A stretch of 64,000 bases of DNA from Pseudomonadota bacterium (GCA_023436885.1 JAEZHI010000041.1:124001-188000), one strand, 5' to 3'. Positions 44,069 through 53,186 are shown, numbered from the stretch's first letter. Program-made: numbers and translations. Notes: generated by a model from the letters alone, not told the origin.

Positions 44069-47000
44069 GGCAGCTCCTTCCCTGTTGAATAGATGCTGGC
44101 AGATGGCGGGCGCGATATTTGCAAACCTTGAGAGGAAATCGCAGCGACGATCAGATCGGCGGATGCCTCGGAGATGCCCGTGCCGCAGAACTTGACCTGG
44201 GCAGCGCACATTACGGCCTGCCATCTCGCATCGGCGAGCGCTTGGCCTCCATTGGGGGGTGATTGGGACAACTCGAACAGATTACGTCCCGCCGGCATGG
44301 CGACGTCCAGAATATACGAGGACGGCTCCGGCTGGCGCGTGATATCGGCGTCATAAGCTGCGTACCTGGGCTCGGCCAGGATGTCCTGCAGCGGGTCGCG
44401 ATGGCGACACAGCTGATCGTCGCAAATGACCTTGCACAGCAGATATGGGTCATGCGTACGCCGCATGAGCTGCCTGGCCCGTTCCATTAGCAACTGACGG
44501 GCCGCGGTCTCGCCGAGCCAGGGCCGGTCGCTAGCGATCCGCTCCTCAATGACGGCACGCAAGGCCGCGTTCAGCAGGTTTACGCCAGCAGCCGACCAGC
44601 GCCCCTGTACCGCGCGACGCGCAACAACAATCTTTAGCGCATGGGAGGCAAAGGCATCTACCCGCCCCTGAAGATCTTCTCCGTAAAGCGTATGGCTGGC
44701 CACGAAAGCGATAACGTCGGGCCATACCACGTCGAGCCCATCGGCGGTGACGGTGGCCACGCTGAACACGCGCATTCCAAGCCGCCGCCCATCCGGGGTC
44801 TCGGCGAGCGCGCGGATTTCGCGGTCCCGGCCGGGCGACTGCCCTTCTTCAAAATAGGTCGAGATTTCGGGCTGCGAGCGCCACTTGCGCATCGCGGCCG
44901 CCACCTTGGCATCGTCGACCGCCATGGCGACACCCAGATCCTTCGCCTTCGGCACCGCCACCATGACCGGCGTGTAATCGCCCTCGCTGAACACGGTCGC
45001 CCGGCCGCGCGACAAGGTCGCCAGCGCCTTCGACTGCTCCTCGTCCATTGACATGGCCTCGGCCATCGCTTCCCGGTCGTCTCCCGCTACCAGGCGATGG
45101 ATGATTTTCAGGTTGGTGTTCTTCAAGACGTCGGGGGCGAGCCGGACCGGAACCTGATCGGCGATGATCATGCCCTGGCCGTAAGCGCGCACCTCCGACA
45201 GCATTTGCGAAAACGCATCGGCAAACGCACCGCGCGGATCGGCATGGAAGGAGTCCGCCGCCTTCTTTCCGCCTGCCAGCAGCCGGTGCGCCTCTTCGAT
45301 CACCACCAGATGCGACAGCGGATTGCCCGGCGGCGCCGGCCGGTTGGCAGCGGCGGCAGCCGAAAGGCGCGCGGCATGCTCCGCCCGTCGATGCTCGTAG
45401 AGGCGGACCAGAAGAAGCCCCATGATGAACGCCTTGTCGTCATCGTCGCCGATCCCTTCCAACTCGATGACCGTTGGCGCCCTCAACAATTCGCCGATGG
45501 GGATTGATCGCTCGACGTCGAGCATCATCCCCCGCGCGCCGCGGCGCAGGCCGTTGAGACGCGTCACAAGCGAAGCCGTTATTTCCTGAGTGGTCTCGCC
45601 CTTGTACCCGAGCCTGGGAACCGTCCGCTCGATGGCGGCGACCAGTTCGCCGATCGTCGGAATGCTCGGCGTAACCGTCGGATCACGATGTCCGCCGGTG
45701 GCGAAATCCCAACCGCGTTCGGTGTAGAGCTCGACCAGACATTGTTCGAGGATCTGCGGCAGCGGAATCCAAAGTGCGAAGCTCCCCATGAAGACGGTCT
45801 TGAGCAAGTCGAGATGGGTCGAGACATCGGCACCAGGCGGAACCTCGAACGGATTGATGCGCAGAGGAGCCACCTGCTCACGACCCAACGTGAACACCCT
45901 GAGCTTGTCGGCGAGGCCCTTCTGGCCGAGCAGTTCCCGATACTCGGTCTTGGCCGGTTCGATGACCAGGAAGGGCACATCGTTTGCCGCAGCCTGCGCC
46001 AGTAAATGCATGACCGTGTTGGTTTTCCCCGAACCTGTAAGGCCGGCAACGAAGGCATGCCGCGTCAGCTGATCGAGTTCGATGCGATAGCTGGTGTTGG
46101 TCGAACGCCGCTGTTCCAGAATCTCTCCGACGTCAAGCGCACGCTGCGGATCGCTCTGTACCGGCCGGGTGACGGCGAACCGCGGCGCGGGGCGGACGGC
46201 AAAGCCAGCGGTGTCGCGCCGAGGAAAATGGACCATTGCCGCAAGCTGCCTGGTGTCGAGCAGCGTCTGGTTGAGAAAGGGATGGCGCCAGATGCGCGGG
46301 CCCTGCGGGGCAGCCTGATAGGGCAGAGCCCAGTTGGCGGCCAGCCTTTGCGCCTCGCCCAACGGCAGGACGCGATGCGGCGATTGCGATTTGTCCGAGG
46401 AAAACTGTCCGCGCCAGGCTGCCGCCAGGCGCCAGTAGCTGGCCGCGTCGCCGAGAAGATAGATGCCCGCCCGCCAGGCTCCAATGGAGAGCCCGCGATT
46501 CAACGCCTCGGAGAGGTCGTCGATATGCCGGCTGTAGGCACGCGTCAGAGGCAGTTCGCCGCGTGCATCGCCTGCCGAAAGCGCCGCCCGCTGATCTTCC
46601 AGCGCAACGTCGCGCAACTGCGTGACAGTTTCCGGATCGAGTGGTTCGGCCAACACGATGACAGCGAAACGACCACCGTGAAGGCTTCTGAGCAGCCTGT
46701 CCCATGGCGCGTCGCCGTCGCGAATTTCGCCGCTCGGGACGCCGTAAGCCAAACCGCCCTGCGTCAATGGCTTGAGCACACTGGGATCGATGGCCTCGGC
46801 GCTTCTGTCCATGGAAGGATAGGCACCGTCGAGTAGCGAGGCGAGGACGGCGTGCTGCTGGTCAAGGCCCGCCTCCGACATCAGGCTCCACGTTCCCATG
46901 GAGAAGCGAACGCCATCTGGACCGCCGATGACCTGGAATGCAAAGGGAATGGACTCGCCGGCCAGCCCCGCCAGCACGGCTTCAGTCGAAAATTTCGCCG

Positions 47001-47175
47001 GCACATCCTTCTCGTTCGACTTCTCACTGAAGCCAACGCCGAGGATATGTTCAAGCCGCCGCGCCTTTCGGGGAACCGGCGCCCAGGACGCTTCGTTCGG
47101 CAAGCGCGTCGGGTCGAACGAAAGACCGGCAATATAGTTCAAGGCATCAGGACGAACGAAAGGCTCTCCAGTCAT
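44065..47175 (-). CDS. HerA/DUF87-type ATPase, 1036 aa
   Basis: The protein has Walker A GLTGSGKTN at residues 378-386 and Walker B HLVVIEEAHRLL at 622-633, then a Q/sensor-like region MIIADQVPVRLAPDVLKNTNLKIIHRLV (about 669-696). This is the HerA/FtsK-type hexameric motor fold. An unusual 370-residue N-terminal region precedes the motor; the C-terminal 280 residues contain a cysteine cluster (CKVICDDQLC near 920). It overlaps the 111-aa gene by ATGA and is 21 bp after the membrane protein gene. HerA motors translocate or process DNA and occur in several anti-phage systems. The role here is not known. Confidence 0.85.
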   Translation of the reverse strand: MTGEPFVRPDALNYIAGLSFDPTRLPNEASWAPVPRKARRLEHILGVGFSEKSNEKDVPAKFSTEAVLAGLAGESIPFAFQVIGGPDGVRFSMGTWSLMSEAGLDQQHAVLASLLDGAYPSMDRSAEAIDPSVLKPLTQGGLAYGVPSGEIRDGDAPWDRLLRSLHGGRFAVIVLAEPLDPETVTQLRDVALEDQRAALSAGDARGELPLTRAYSRHIDDLSEALNRGLSIGAWRAGIYLLGDAASYWRLAAAWRGQFSSDKSQSPHRVLPLGEAQRLAANWALPYQAAPQGPRIWRHPFLNQTLLDTRQLAAMVHFPRRDTAGFAVRPAPRFAVTRPVQSDPQRALDVGEILEQRRSTNTSYRIELDQLTRHAFVAGLTGSGKTNTVMHLLAQAAANDVPFLVIEPAKTEYRELLGQKGLADKLRVFTLGREQVAPLRINPFEVPPGADVSTHLDLLKTVFMGSFALWIPLPQILEQCLVELYTERGWDFATGGHRDPTVTPSIPTIGELVAAIERTVPRLGYKGETTQEITASLVTRLNGLRRGARGMMLDVERSIPIGELLRAPTVIELEGIGDDDDKAFIMGLLLVRLYEHRRAEHAARLSAAAAANRPAPPGNPLSHLVVIEEAHRLLAGGKKAADSFHADPRGAFADAFSQMLSEVRAYGQGMIIADQVPVRLAPDVLKNTNLKIIHRLVAGDDREAMAEAMSMDEEQSKALATLSRGRATVFSEGDYTPVMVAVPKAKDLGVAMAVDDAKVAAAMRKWRSQPEISTYFEEGQSPGRDREIRALAETPDGRRLGMRVFSVATVTADGLDVVWPDVIAFVASHTLYGEDLQGRVDAFASHALKIVVARRAVQGRWSAAGVNLLNAALRAVIEERIASDRPWLGETAARQLLMERARQLMRRTHDPYLLCKVICDDQLCRHRDPLQDILAEPRYAAYDADITRQPEPSSYILDVAMPAGRNLFELSQSPPNGGQALADARWQAVMCAAQVKFCGTGISEASADLIVAAISSQGLQISRPPSASIYSTGKELP

Positions 47176-47196
47176 CGGCTAACCGCGCCTCCGTCA

Positions 47197-48825
47197 TCAG
47201 CGTTTGGGTGCGTCGGGAGACGGGAGATTGAAGTGTATGGTGGGCGGCGACGCGTTCTCGAAACGGGTCTGCATGTCTTTGCTGGCCCGCTCGAAATCAG
47301 CCTGCATCTGGCGGCCGGTTTGTTCGAACTGCTTGTTGAACAGATAGGCGACGACCAGAAAGACCGCGAGACCCGCTATTCCGCCAACCACCTTGATGCC
47401 CTGCCTCGCCCAAGGCCATTTGCTGGTTAGTCCAGCGACGTAGACGGCCTGTGTGGTGTGATTGACGCAACGCGTGGCGATGAGAAACGCCGCATTCCGC
47501 CGCCCGCTGACCTCGATCCAGTCGCCGACATCGGCAAAACCGCTGGCGTTGCTGCCGCTCAGTCTCACGCTGGCGATGAAGATCCGACCTTTGTGCGGAT
47601 CGTTCCGTTCAAGCCGCAAAGTGAAGATGGGCGTGTTGGTTTGACCGCTTTGAAGCGACGTTTGTTCGACGTCGGTGACCTGACCGGCCACACTTCCAGC
47701 CATCGTTTGTGCTGGGATCTGTTGACCGGAGAGCGGCCGTGACGTCTCGTGCGCCTGGTGCATCTCAGGCTGCGGTTGTGGTTCGCCCGCGCTCGGCGGA
47801 GCATCGGGAAGCTTCCAGCCGCGTCGGCGCGTCGTTCCTTGCCTTTCGGCCGTCATTGCCGCCTCCTGTTCTTTCAAGCTTTCCGTCGCGTCTTCGAAAA
47901 GGCCGCGCGGTTTCTGAAATTCGCTGTGCGCAATCTCGGCAACCGGCATCTCTTGGATGGCTTTATCCGTCGCCGCAGCCGCTACACTCGACGTATCGGT
48001 GTTGGGGGAAGAGTCGTGAAACCACCAGATGGATAGTCCAACGAGCGCATAGCTCAGGAAAGACCATGACTGGAAGCTGTTGAACGAATCGGCAGATGCG
48101 TTCGGAGAAAAATACGCAAAAACAACGAGCATTATCGATGCAACGATTATTGCCCCAAGTATTATAGATACTATACTTGATATTTTGAATAGTTCGAATC
48201 TTAGCAATTTATACGAGATATAGATCAGATAAACGAGAGAGGTGACTGCAACAACCGCATCGACCATCAGAAAGAGACCGAGATTTTGCCAAGAAAAAAA
48301 CGGACTGTTCGTGTCGCCGATTGTCGCGCCCGACAGAAGACGTAGGCTCAGCACGATCCAGAACTTGACTGCATATCTCCTCAGACTACGTTTTACTGGA
48401 ACGACAATAGCTTTTTTGTGTGGTCTTGAAGAAAAAAACCTCTCTAGAAACATCTCTGCCAGCATCGCCCATATCGTATAAAATGCAGAAATGGCTGAAA
48501 TTACGGAGGCAAGCGAAGAACCTCGATCTGAGGCAACACCTAAGCCAATGAGTACATTTATTGAAATCAGAATAAGCGTTACGACAACACGCCAGAACGT
48601 CGAAAGCTTGGTGAATTTCACCATCGAGTCCCAATGAAACACTGGCACAGCCGCGATAATGGCGAGCGAGACAAAAGTCGCAAAAAGGCGAACAAGCGCG
48701 ATCGCTTCCTGTGAAAGTGACGGCATGTCGGACGCAGCCAGATAGATGGCGGCGGCACTGAAGACGGTCAGCACAGCCAAACGCCAATCCAGATTATCCG
48801 AACCGGTAGGATCTCGAGCCAGCAA
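47197..48825 (-). CDS. Multi-pass membrane protein with likely OB-fold and coiled coil
   Basis: The start is TTG at 48825, with a strong GGGAGG 6 bp upstream. The 542-residue protein has about eight N-terminal membrane helices (for example FWRVVVTLILISINVLIGLG and IVSIILGAIIVASIMLVVFA). A polar linker follows, then a predicted OB-fold (about 375-465: TPIFTLRLERNDPHKGRIFIASVRLSG, DVGDWIEVSGRRN), one more helix (VVGGIAGLAVFLVVAYLF) and a C-terminal coiled coil (QMQADFERASKDMQTRFENA). It may anchor the HerA motor at the membrane. The family is not recognised. The membrane part is AT-richer than the genome. Confidence 0.65.
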   Translation of the reverse strand: MLARDPTGSDNLDWRLAVLTVFSAAAIYLAASDMPSLSQEAIALVRLFATFVSLAIIAAVPVFHWDSMVKFTKLSTFWRVVVTLILISINVLIGLGVASDRGSSLASVISAISAFYTIWAMLAEMFLERFFSSRPHKKAIVVPVKRSLRRYAVKFWIVLSLRLLSGATIGDTNSPFFSWQNLGLFLMVDAVVAVTSLVYLIYISYKLLRFELFKISSIVSIILGAIIVASIMLVVFAYFSPNASADSFNSFQSWSFLSYALVGLSIWWFHDSSPNTDTSSVAAAATDKAIQEMPVAEIAHSEFQKPRGLFEDATESLKEQEAAMTAERQGTTRRRGWKLPDAPPSAGEPQPQPEMHQAHETSRPLSGQQIPAQTMAGSVAGQVTDVEQTSLQSGQTNTPIFTLRLERNDPHKGRIFIASVRLSGSNASGFADVGDWIEVSGRRNAAFLIATRCVNHTTQAVYVAGLTSKWPWARQGIKVVGGIAGLAVFLVVAYLFNKQFEQTGRQMQADFERASKDMQTRFENASPPTIHFNLPSPDAPKR

Positions 48826-49112
48826 CCGCGACCTCCCGCAGCAAACCCGCCACTAAAGCAGAATATTCAATAAGAAATTCACGTATAATCGTGCGGAACC
48901 TGAGATTATACGAAACAATTTTAGATAATAGGAAGAACACCAAACACCAGCATCTTCTAGTTCAGGCAATAAGCTAATCTATACCGAAAAATATCTTCAC
49001 CTCCCAAGGCTCAGGTCAGCCTCGTCGCCAAGAGCAAGAAATGAGATAAGCATGGACGACACCGGCTTTCGTCCACCATTTGATGGAGAACCGCGGCCGA
49101 TCCCCAAAGGCA
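48826..49112. promoter_or_regulatory. Promoter of the HerA/collagen operon with a 9-bp inverted repeat
   Basis: This AT-rich interval lies between the operon start and the LuxR gene end. It contains a perfect inverted repeat: CGTATAATC (48882-48890) and GATTATACG (48904-48912) with a 13-bp spacer. It lies 57 bp upstream of the TTG start and may be an operator or transcript hairpin. Confidence 0.5.
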
Positions 49113-50276
49113 CTAAGCGTCGGAAGCGGACGCTGAGCGACGGGCAATGTCGTCTGACGCAAGGCGCGGCACCGACCAAAGCGTACGGACAAGATCCGCC
49201 TGCCTCCGGGTCTGCGTTTTGGCAAATAGCGCGTTGAGATGCGAGGCGACTGTCGAACGGGCGGTGCCTAGCAGGTCAGCGATCTGCTGAAGTGACTGCC
49301 CTTCGGCGAGCGCTCTCGCAACCGTCGCCTCGGCGCGAGTGAGGCCGAATGCTTCCTTCAGAAGATCAGTCGGCAGAGCGGCGCCACCGCCCACCTCATT
49401 CAGCAGCAACATGACGGGCGCATCAAGGCCGACAGAGGCCCGAATCTCCGGCTCTGATAAGGGAGCTGCCCGCACCACCAGAGAAGGAGCATCAATGTCC
49501 CCGTCGAGAACCAAAACACCGCCCGACGGCGCCTTTTCCAGCCCTTTGTCGGCGGCAGCGCGCGCCACAAGCGTTCTGAGAGCGCGGGTTTCATCCGCCG
49601 TTCTTCCGGCGATTGTCCGACCTTCGCATCTGAGCTGGCGCGCCGCCAGCAACCGCTCTGCAACCGCGTTGGTAAACAGGATCTCATTGCCCTGGGACAA
49701 CAGAACGACGCCGACAGCCATCATCTCAAGCGCGGACAGCGCCAGGCCAGAGCGGCCGTCCGCCTTATCGAGGCGGGCCTGCACTGCCGCCGCATGGCGA
49801 AAATGCGGTTGCAGCCGCCGAATGGTCTCCATGGCCTCCCGATCGAAATGACCGACCCCGGGGGAACGGGCAAACACCGTGAAGGCGGTCAGGCGCGGAC
49901 GTTTCCAGAGCGGCAGAATGACGCAATCCGTCGTGTCGTATTCGCGAGCCCAACCGTTGGCGAACACGTCCTTCGCACGCCGCTCCGGCTGCATGACCTG
50001 CCGATCGTGGATCATCCCCCCTTCGCTCGCCAAGGCAAGGCAGCTCCACACGTAGCTCTGGCCGGCATAGTATTCGGCGAATTGCTCAATGGCCTTTGCA
50101 TCATAACCGCAATACTCGACCGTATGCGGTTTGCCGCCAACATCGACGCCCAAAAGGCATCCGCAACCATGTAGCGAAGCTTGTATTTCTGTCAGGGTTC
50201 GCGGCCACCGCTCCGGCAGGAGAGCCGCATCATAGACAAGTTCTACGAGATGGGAGAAATTCTCGAAAGAAACCAT
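49113..50276 (-). CDS. Solo LuxR-type helix-turn-helix regulator
   Basis: The 387-residue protein has no receiver domain. The C-terminal LuxR helix-turn-helix (about 310-365) reads FGLTRAEATVARALAEGQSLQQIADLLGTARSTVASHLNALFAKTQTRRQADLV. The first 300 residues form a sensor-like region, possibly GAF/PAS, with no clear ligand motif. There is no LuxI synthase nearby. It lies upstream of the HerA operon on the same strand and could regulate it, but this is only by proximity. Confidence 0.85.
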   Translation of the reverse strand: MVSFENFSHLVELVYDAALLPERWPRTLTEIQASLHGCGCLLGVDVGGKPHTVEYCGYDAKAIEQFAEYYAGQSYVWSCLALASEGGMIHDRQVMQPERRAKDVFANGWAREYDTTDCVILPLWKRPRLTAFTVFARSPGVGHFDREAMETIRRLQPHFRHAAAVQARLDKADGRSGLALSALEMMAVGVVLLSQGNEILFTNAVAERLLAARQLRCEGRTIAGRTADETRALRTLVARAAADKGLEKAPSGGVLVLDGDIDAPSLVVRAAPLSEPEIRASVGLDAPVMLLLNEVGGGAALPTDLLKEAFGLTRAEATVARALAEGQSLQQIADLLGTARSTVASHLNALFAKTQTRRQADLVRTLWSVPRLASDDIARRSASASDA

Positions 50277-50466
50277 GGGCGACCGCTCAATAAACAGGAG
50301 CTATCCAAGTTTTATCGCATGAACCCAGCGCTTCATCAACCACAAAGCCTGCCCAAGAGTTTTTAGTCTTATATGGCGGTTCAGTATTCACGACCACACC
50401 GCAAGAATAACAATACCCAGCGCAGAAGCGGTGGTCCAACCCTTGGAGTGGAGATAGAACATCGCC

Positions 50467-51024
50467 ATGCTTGATCAGGAGTTCACCCCGCTGCTTCTCC
50501 CGCACGAGAAAGTCCTCTGGTCGGGTACGCCCGACCCCGCCATCCGCTTCACATCCAGGGATCTGTTCATGATCCCTTTCTCGATCCTCTGGGGTGGATT
50601 CGCCATCTTCTGGGAAGTGTCGGTCATGACCGATGGTGCCCCTTTCTTCTTCCAGCTCTGGGGAATTCCCTTCGTCTTGATCGGTCTCTATCTGATGGTC
50701 GGCCGCTTCTTCATTGACGCCTGGGCGCGCCGCAACACCGTCTACGCCGTGACCGACAGGCGCGTCCTCGTCAACAGGAAGCGCCCGTTCCCCAAGCTTA
50801 CCGCCGTGGCGCACGACCAGATCGGCCCCATCAATCTCGTCGATGAGAACGGGGGAAAGGGAACGATCCTCTTCGAGACGCCCCGATCCTATGAGGGCGA
50901 ACGGCGGTTTTCGGGCTATTGGTCGCCCGCCTTCGATACTTCGCCGCAACTGATCGGCATCAATGATGCCCGCAGCGTATTCGCCATCGTGCAGGAGGCG
51001 CGGCAGACCGCCCAAAGAAACTGA
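50467..51024 (+). CDS. Membrane protein with PH-like domain (bPH/YdbS-type)
   Basis: The 185-residue protein has two membrane helices (MIPFSILWGGFAIFWEV and FFFQLWGIPFVLIGLYLMVG). A PH-like beta domain of the YdbS/bPH2 class follows (RRNTVYAVTDRRVLVNRKRPFPKLTAVAHDQI). The conserved 'YAVTDRRVL' block supports this. The function is unknown. About 190 bp without a recognised signal separate it from the LuxR gene. Confidence 0.82.
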   Translation: MLDQEFTPLLLPHEKVLWSGTPDPAIRFTSRDLFMIPFSILWGGFAIFWEVSVMTDGAPFFFQLWGIPFVLIGLYLMVGRFFIDAWARRNTVYAVTDRRVLVNRKRPFPKLTAVAHDQIGPINLVDENGGKGTILFETPRSYEGERRFSGYWSPAFDTSPQLIGINDARSVFAIVQEARQTAQRN

Positions 51025-51028
51025 CCAC

Positions 51029-51943
51029 TCAGGCTTCCAACGCCGAGGACGACGCCATCAGCGGATCCTCCCGCACCGCCGCAACGAGATAGTCGATGAC
51101 GGCCCTGACGCGTAGCGGCAGGTTCCGGCGGGACGGATAGACCAGATTGATCGGCAGGCGAGCCGGAGGGAACTCCGGCATCAGGTTGACGAGACGGCCA
51201 TCTTCGATGTCGGCTACGGCCAGGATATGCGTGAGAATGGTGATGCCGGCGCCGGCCAGCGCGGCGCGGTGGACGGCAACCGCGTTGTCGGCGACGAGGC
51301 GGGGTGCGATCCGCACCGCCACTTCATCATCCCCATCGGAAAATACCCAGGAATGGCCATTACCGCCGCGCCGGTAGCAGATGCAATCATGCTGCTTCAG
51401 ATCTTCAAGCGCTTCGGGAACCTTGCGATCTTCGAGATAGGTGGGCGCGGCAACGAGAAAGGCGGTCGTCCAGCCGATCCGACGGCCGATCAAGCCAGCG
51501 TCGTCGACCGGACCGAGCCGCACCTCGACGTCGATCCCTTCGCCGACCAGATCGGACGGCTCTTCGCGAAACAGGAGATCGACCTCCAGGCCCGGATGAC
51601 GATTGAGAAGAGTGCGGAGCCGCTCGCTCATGAACAGTCCCAGCGGCGCCGGCAGGGAAAGCCGCACCTTGCCGGAAGCGCTTCCCAGGGGATCAGCCGC
51701 TTCTCCTAGCGCGTCCACAGCTTCGACGACCCTCTGCGCCATCGGGATCGTCCGCTCGCCTTCGCATGTCAGGGCCAGCGCCGTGGTCGACCGATGCAGG
51801 AGGCGCACGCCAAGATGCGTCTCAAGAGCGGAAATCTGCCGGGAAACCGCCGGCTGCGTCAGCTTGAGATCGATGGCGGCAGCAGAAAACGAGCCCGTCT
51901 CGGCCACCCGCAGGAAGCTTCTGAGCGCGCCAACGATATCCAT
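51029..51943 (-). CDS. LysR family regulator
   Basis: The 304-residue protein starts MDIVGALRSFLRVAETGSFSAAAIDLKLTQPAVSRQISALETHLGVRLLHR, the canonical LysR helix-turn-helix, and has an effector domain from about 90 on. It is divergent from the AhpD-like gene across 124 bp, so it may regulate that gene too. The closest relatives are likely to be regulators of redox or drug genes. Confidence 0.9.
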   Translation of the reverse strand: MDIVGALRSFLRVAETGSFSAAAIDLKLTQPAVSRQISALETHLGVRLLHRSTTALALTCEGERTIPMAQRVVEAVDALGEAADPLGSASGKVRLSLPAPLGLFMSERLRTLLNRHPGLEVDLLFREEPSDLVGEGIDVEVRLGPVDDAGLIGRRIGWTTAFLVAAPTYLEDRKVPEALEDLKQHDCICYRRGGNGHSWVFSDGDDEVAVRIAPRLVADNAVAVHRAALAGAGITILTHILAVADIEDGRLVNLMPEFPPARLPINLVYPSRRNLPLRVRAVIDYLVAAVREDPLMASSSALEA

Positions 51944-52014
51944 CCCTCTTCGCTCCCGGCATAGGCCTTATGTCCGGAGCTTATGACGGAATGGCTTTAC
52001 CGTCCAGATATTAC

Positions 52015-52048
52015 GGATATTAAATATCCATAAGGATATGAAGTATCC
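52015..52048. promoter_or_regulatory. Two Rrf2-type palindromes before the AhpD-like gene
   Basis: GGATATTAAATATCC (52015-52029) and GGATATGAAGTATCC (52034-52048) are 15-bp dyads 19 bp apart centre to centre, 19-52 bp upstream of the AhpD-like start. A matching third site, GGATACTTGGTATCC, lies before the Rrf2 gene. One regulator probably binds all three. Confidence 0.75.
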
Positions 52049-52067
52049 TTGATCAAGGAGACCAGTC

Positions 52068-52547
52068 ATGACACAGCGCCTGAACTACGCCCAGCAGGCC
52101 CCCGAACTCATCAAGAAGATGTCCGACCTCAGCATGGCGGTGAAGAGCAGCTCAATCGAAGAGAAGCTCCACGATCTCGTGCAGATCCGCGCCTCGCAGA
52201 TCAACGGCTGCGCCTTCTGCCTCGACATGCACGTCAAGGAAGCCAAGATCCACGGCGAGAGCGAGCTGAGACTCTACCACGTGGCCATCTGGCATGAATC
52301 AAACCTGTTCGCACCGCGTGAACGCGCAGCTCTTGCCTGGACCGAAGCGGTCACCAAGCTGCCGGAAGGCGGCATCCCCGACGAGCTCTACGAGCGCGTG
52401 CGCGGCCAGCTTTCCGAGAAGGAGATCACCGACCTGACCTTCTCGATCATGGTCATCAACGCCTGGAACCGGCTCGCCATCTCCTTCAAGGCCGTGCCCG
52501 GCTCGGCCGACAAGCTCTACGGCCTCGACAAGGCGGGCCTGAACTGA
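52068..52547 (+). CDS. AhpD-like carboxymuconolactone decarboxylase family peroxidase
   Basis: The 159-residue protein has the family motif EKLHDLVQIRASQINGCAFCLDMHVKEAK, with the CxxC pair Cys48/Cys51 and His55, the active site of AhpD-type alkylhydroperoxidases. GGAG lies just upstream. It would reduce organic peroxides using a thiol cofactor. Two Rrf2-type palindromes upstream imply repression by the adjacent Rrf2 protein. A hairpin terminator follows. Confidence 0.9.
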   Translation: MTQRLNYAQQAPELIKKMSDLSMAVKSSSIEEKLHDLVQIRASQINGCAFCLDMHVKEAKIHGESELRLYHVAIWHESNLFAPRERAALAWTEAVTKLPEGGIPDELYERVRGQLSEKEITDLTFSIMVINAWNRLAISFKAVPGSADKLYGLDKAGLN

Positions 52548-52570
52548 CGCGCAGAGCGTTAATCTTCTTG

Positions 52571-52606
52571 CAGCCGGCGCGAGGCGAAAGCCCGCCCGGC
52601 TGTTTT
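52571..52606 (+). terminator. Intrinsic terminator after the AhpD-like gene
   Basis: CAGCCGG (52571-52577) pairs with CCGGCTG (52596-52602) around an 18-nt loop and is followed by TTTT. It is placed 24 bp after the stop. Confidence 0.75.
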
Positions 52607-52643
52607 CATGAGTGTCGGCCTGCTTCCGGAGTCCCTACGCCGC

Positions 52644-53135
52644 TCAGCCTGCCCGTTCGTCCACCCAATCCAGAGTACCCTGCCAAAGCTCAGGCGAGAG
52701 CTCCTTGGAAAGCGTCCGCCCAAGTTCGGCAAGCGTGACGCCGCGCAGCGTCTCGCGCCACGCTTTATCCGCATCCCACATCACTCGCGCAATCGCGCAG
52801 GGCGCACTGTCGCAATGCCCCTTGGGACGGCAGGGATTGTTGGCGCGGATTTCATTACAGACAAAGGTCCGCGTCCTGCCTTCCACCGCTTCAACGATAT
52901 CGAGGAACGTCAGCTCCTCTGGCGACCTTGCCAGACGATAGCCCCCGGACGGGCCCAGCGTCGTGTGCACGAGCCCCGCCTGCGACAGGCTTTGCAGCGC
53001 CTTGGAGAGATATTCCTTCGGCAGACCATGGAATTCCGCCAGCGCCTTGGTCGAGAGATAACGCCCCTCGGGCAGGCCGGCGAGAATGGCACAGCAATGC
53101 AGCGCCCACTCGACTTGGCTTTTCAGGATCATCAT
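52644..53135 (-). CDS. Rrf2 family regulator with Fe-S cysteines
   Basis: The 163-residue protein has a winged helix (about 5-70) and a C-terminal cysteine group (Cys93, Cys102, Cys108, Cys113) in CNEIRANNPCRPKGHC. This type binds an Fe-S cluster as in IscR/RsrR or NsrR and senses redox, NO or iron. It is convergent with the AhpD-like gene. Its own promoter contains one of three identical-type palindromes, so it likely represses itself and the AhpD-like gene. Confidence 0.9.
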   Translation of the reverse strand: MMILKSQVEWALHCCAILAGLPEGRYLSTKALAEFHGLPKEYLSKALQSLSQAGLVHTTLGPSGGYRLARSPEELTFLDIVEAVEGRTRTFVCNEIRANNPCRPKGHCDSAPCAIARVMWDADKAWRETLRGVTLAELGRTLSKELSPELWQGTLDWVDERAG

Positions 53136-53171
53136 TTCGTTCCGCAGCCGGATGGGTGACCAGCCAATTAC

Positions 53172-53186
53172 GGATACTTGGTATCC
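53172..53186. promoter_or_regulatory. Rrf2-type palindrome before the rrf2 gene
   Basis: GGATACTTGGTATCC is a perfect dyad with a 3-bp centre, 37 bp upstream of the rrf2 start. It matches the two sites before the AhpD-like gene. Confidence 0.75.
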
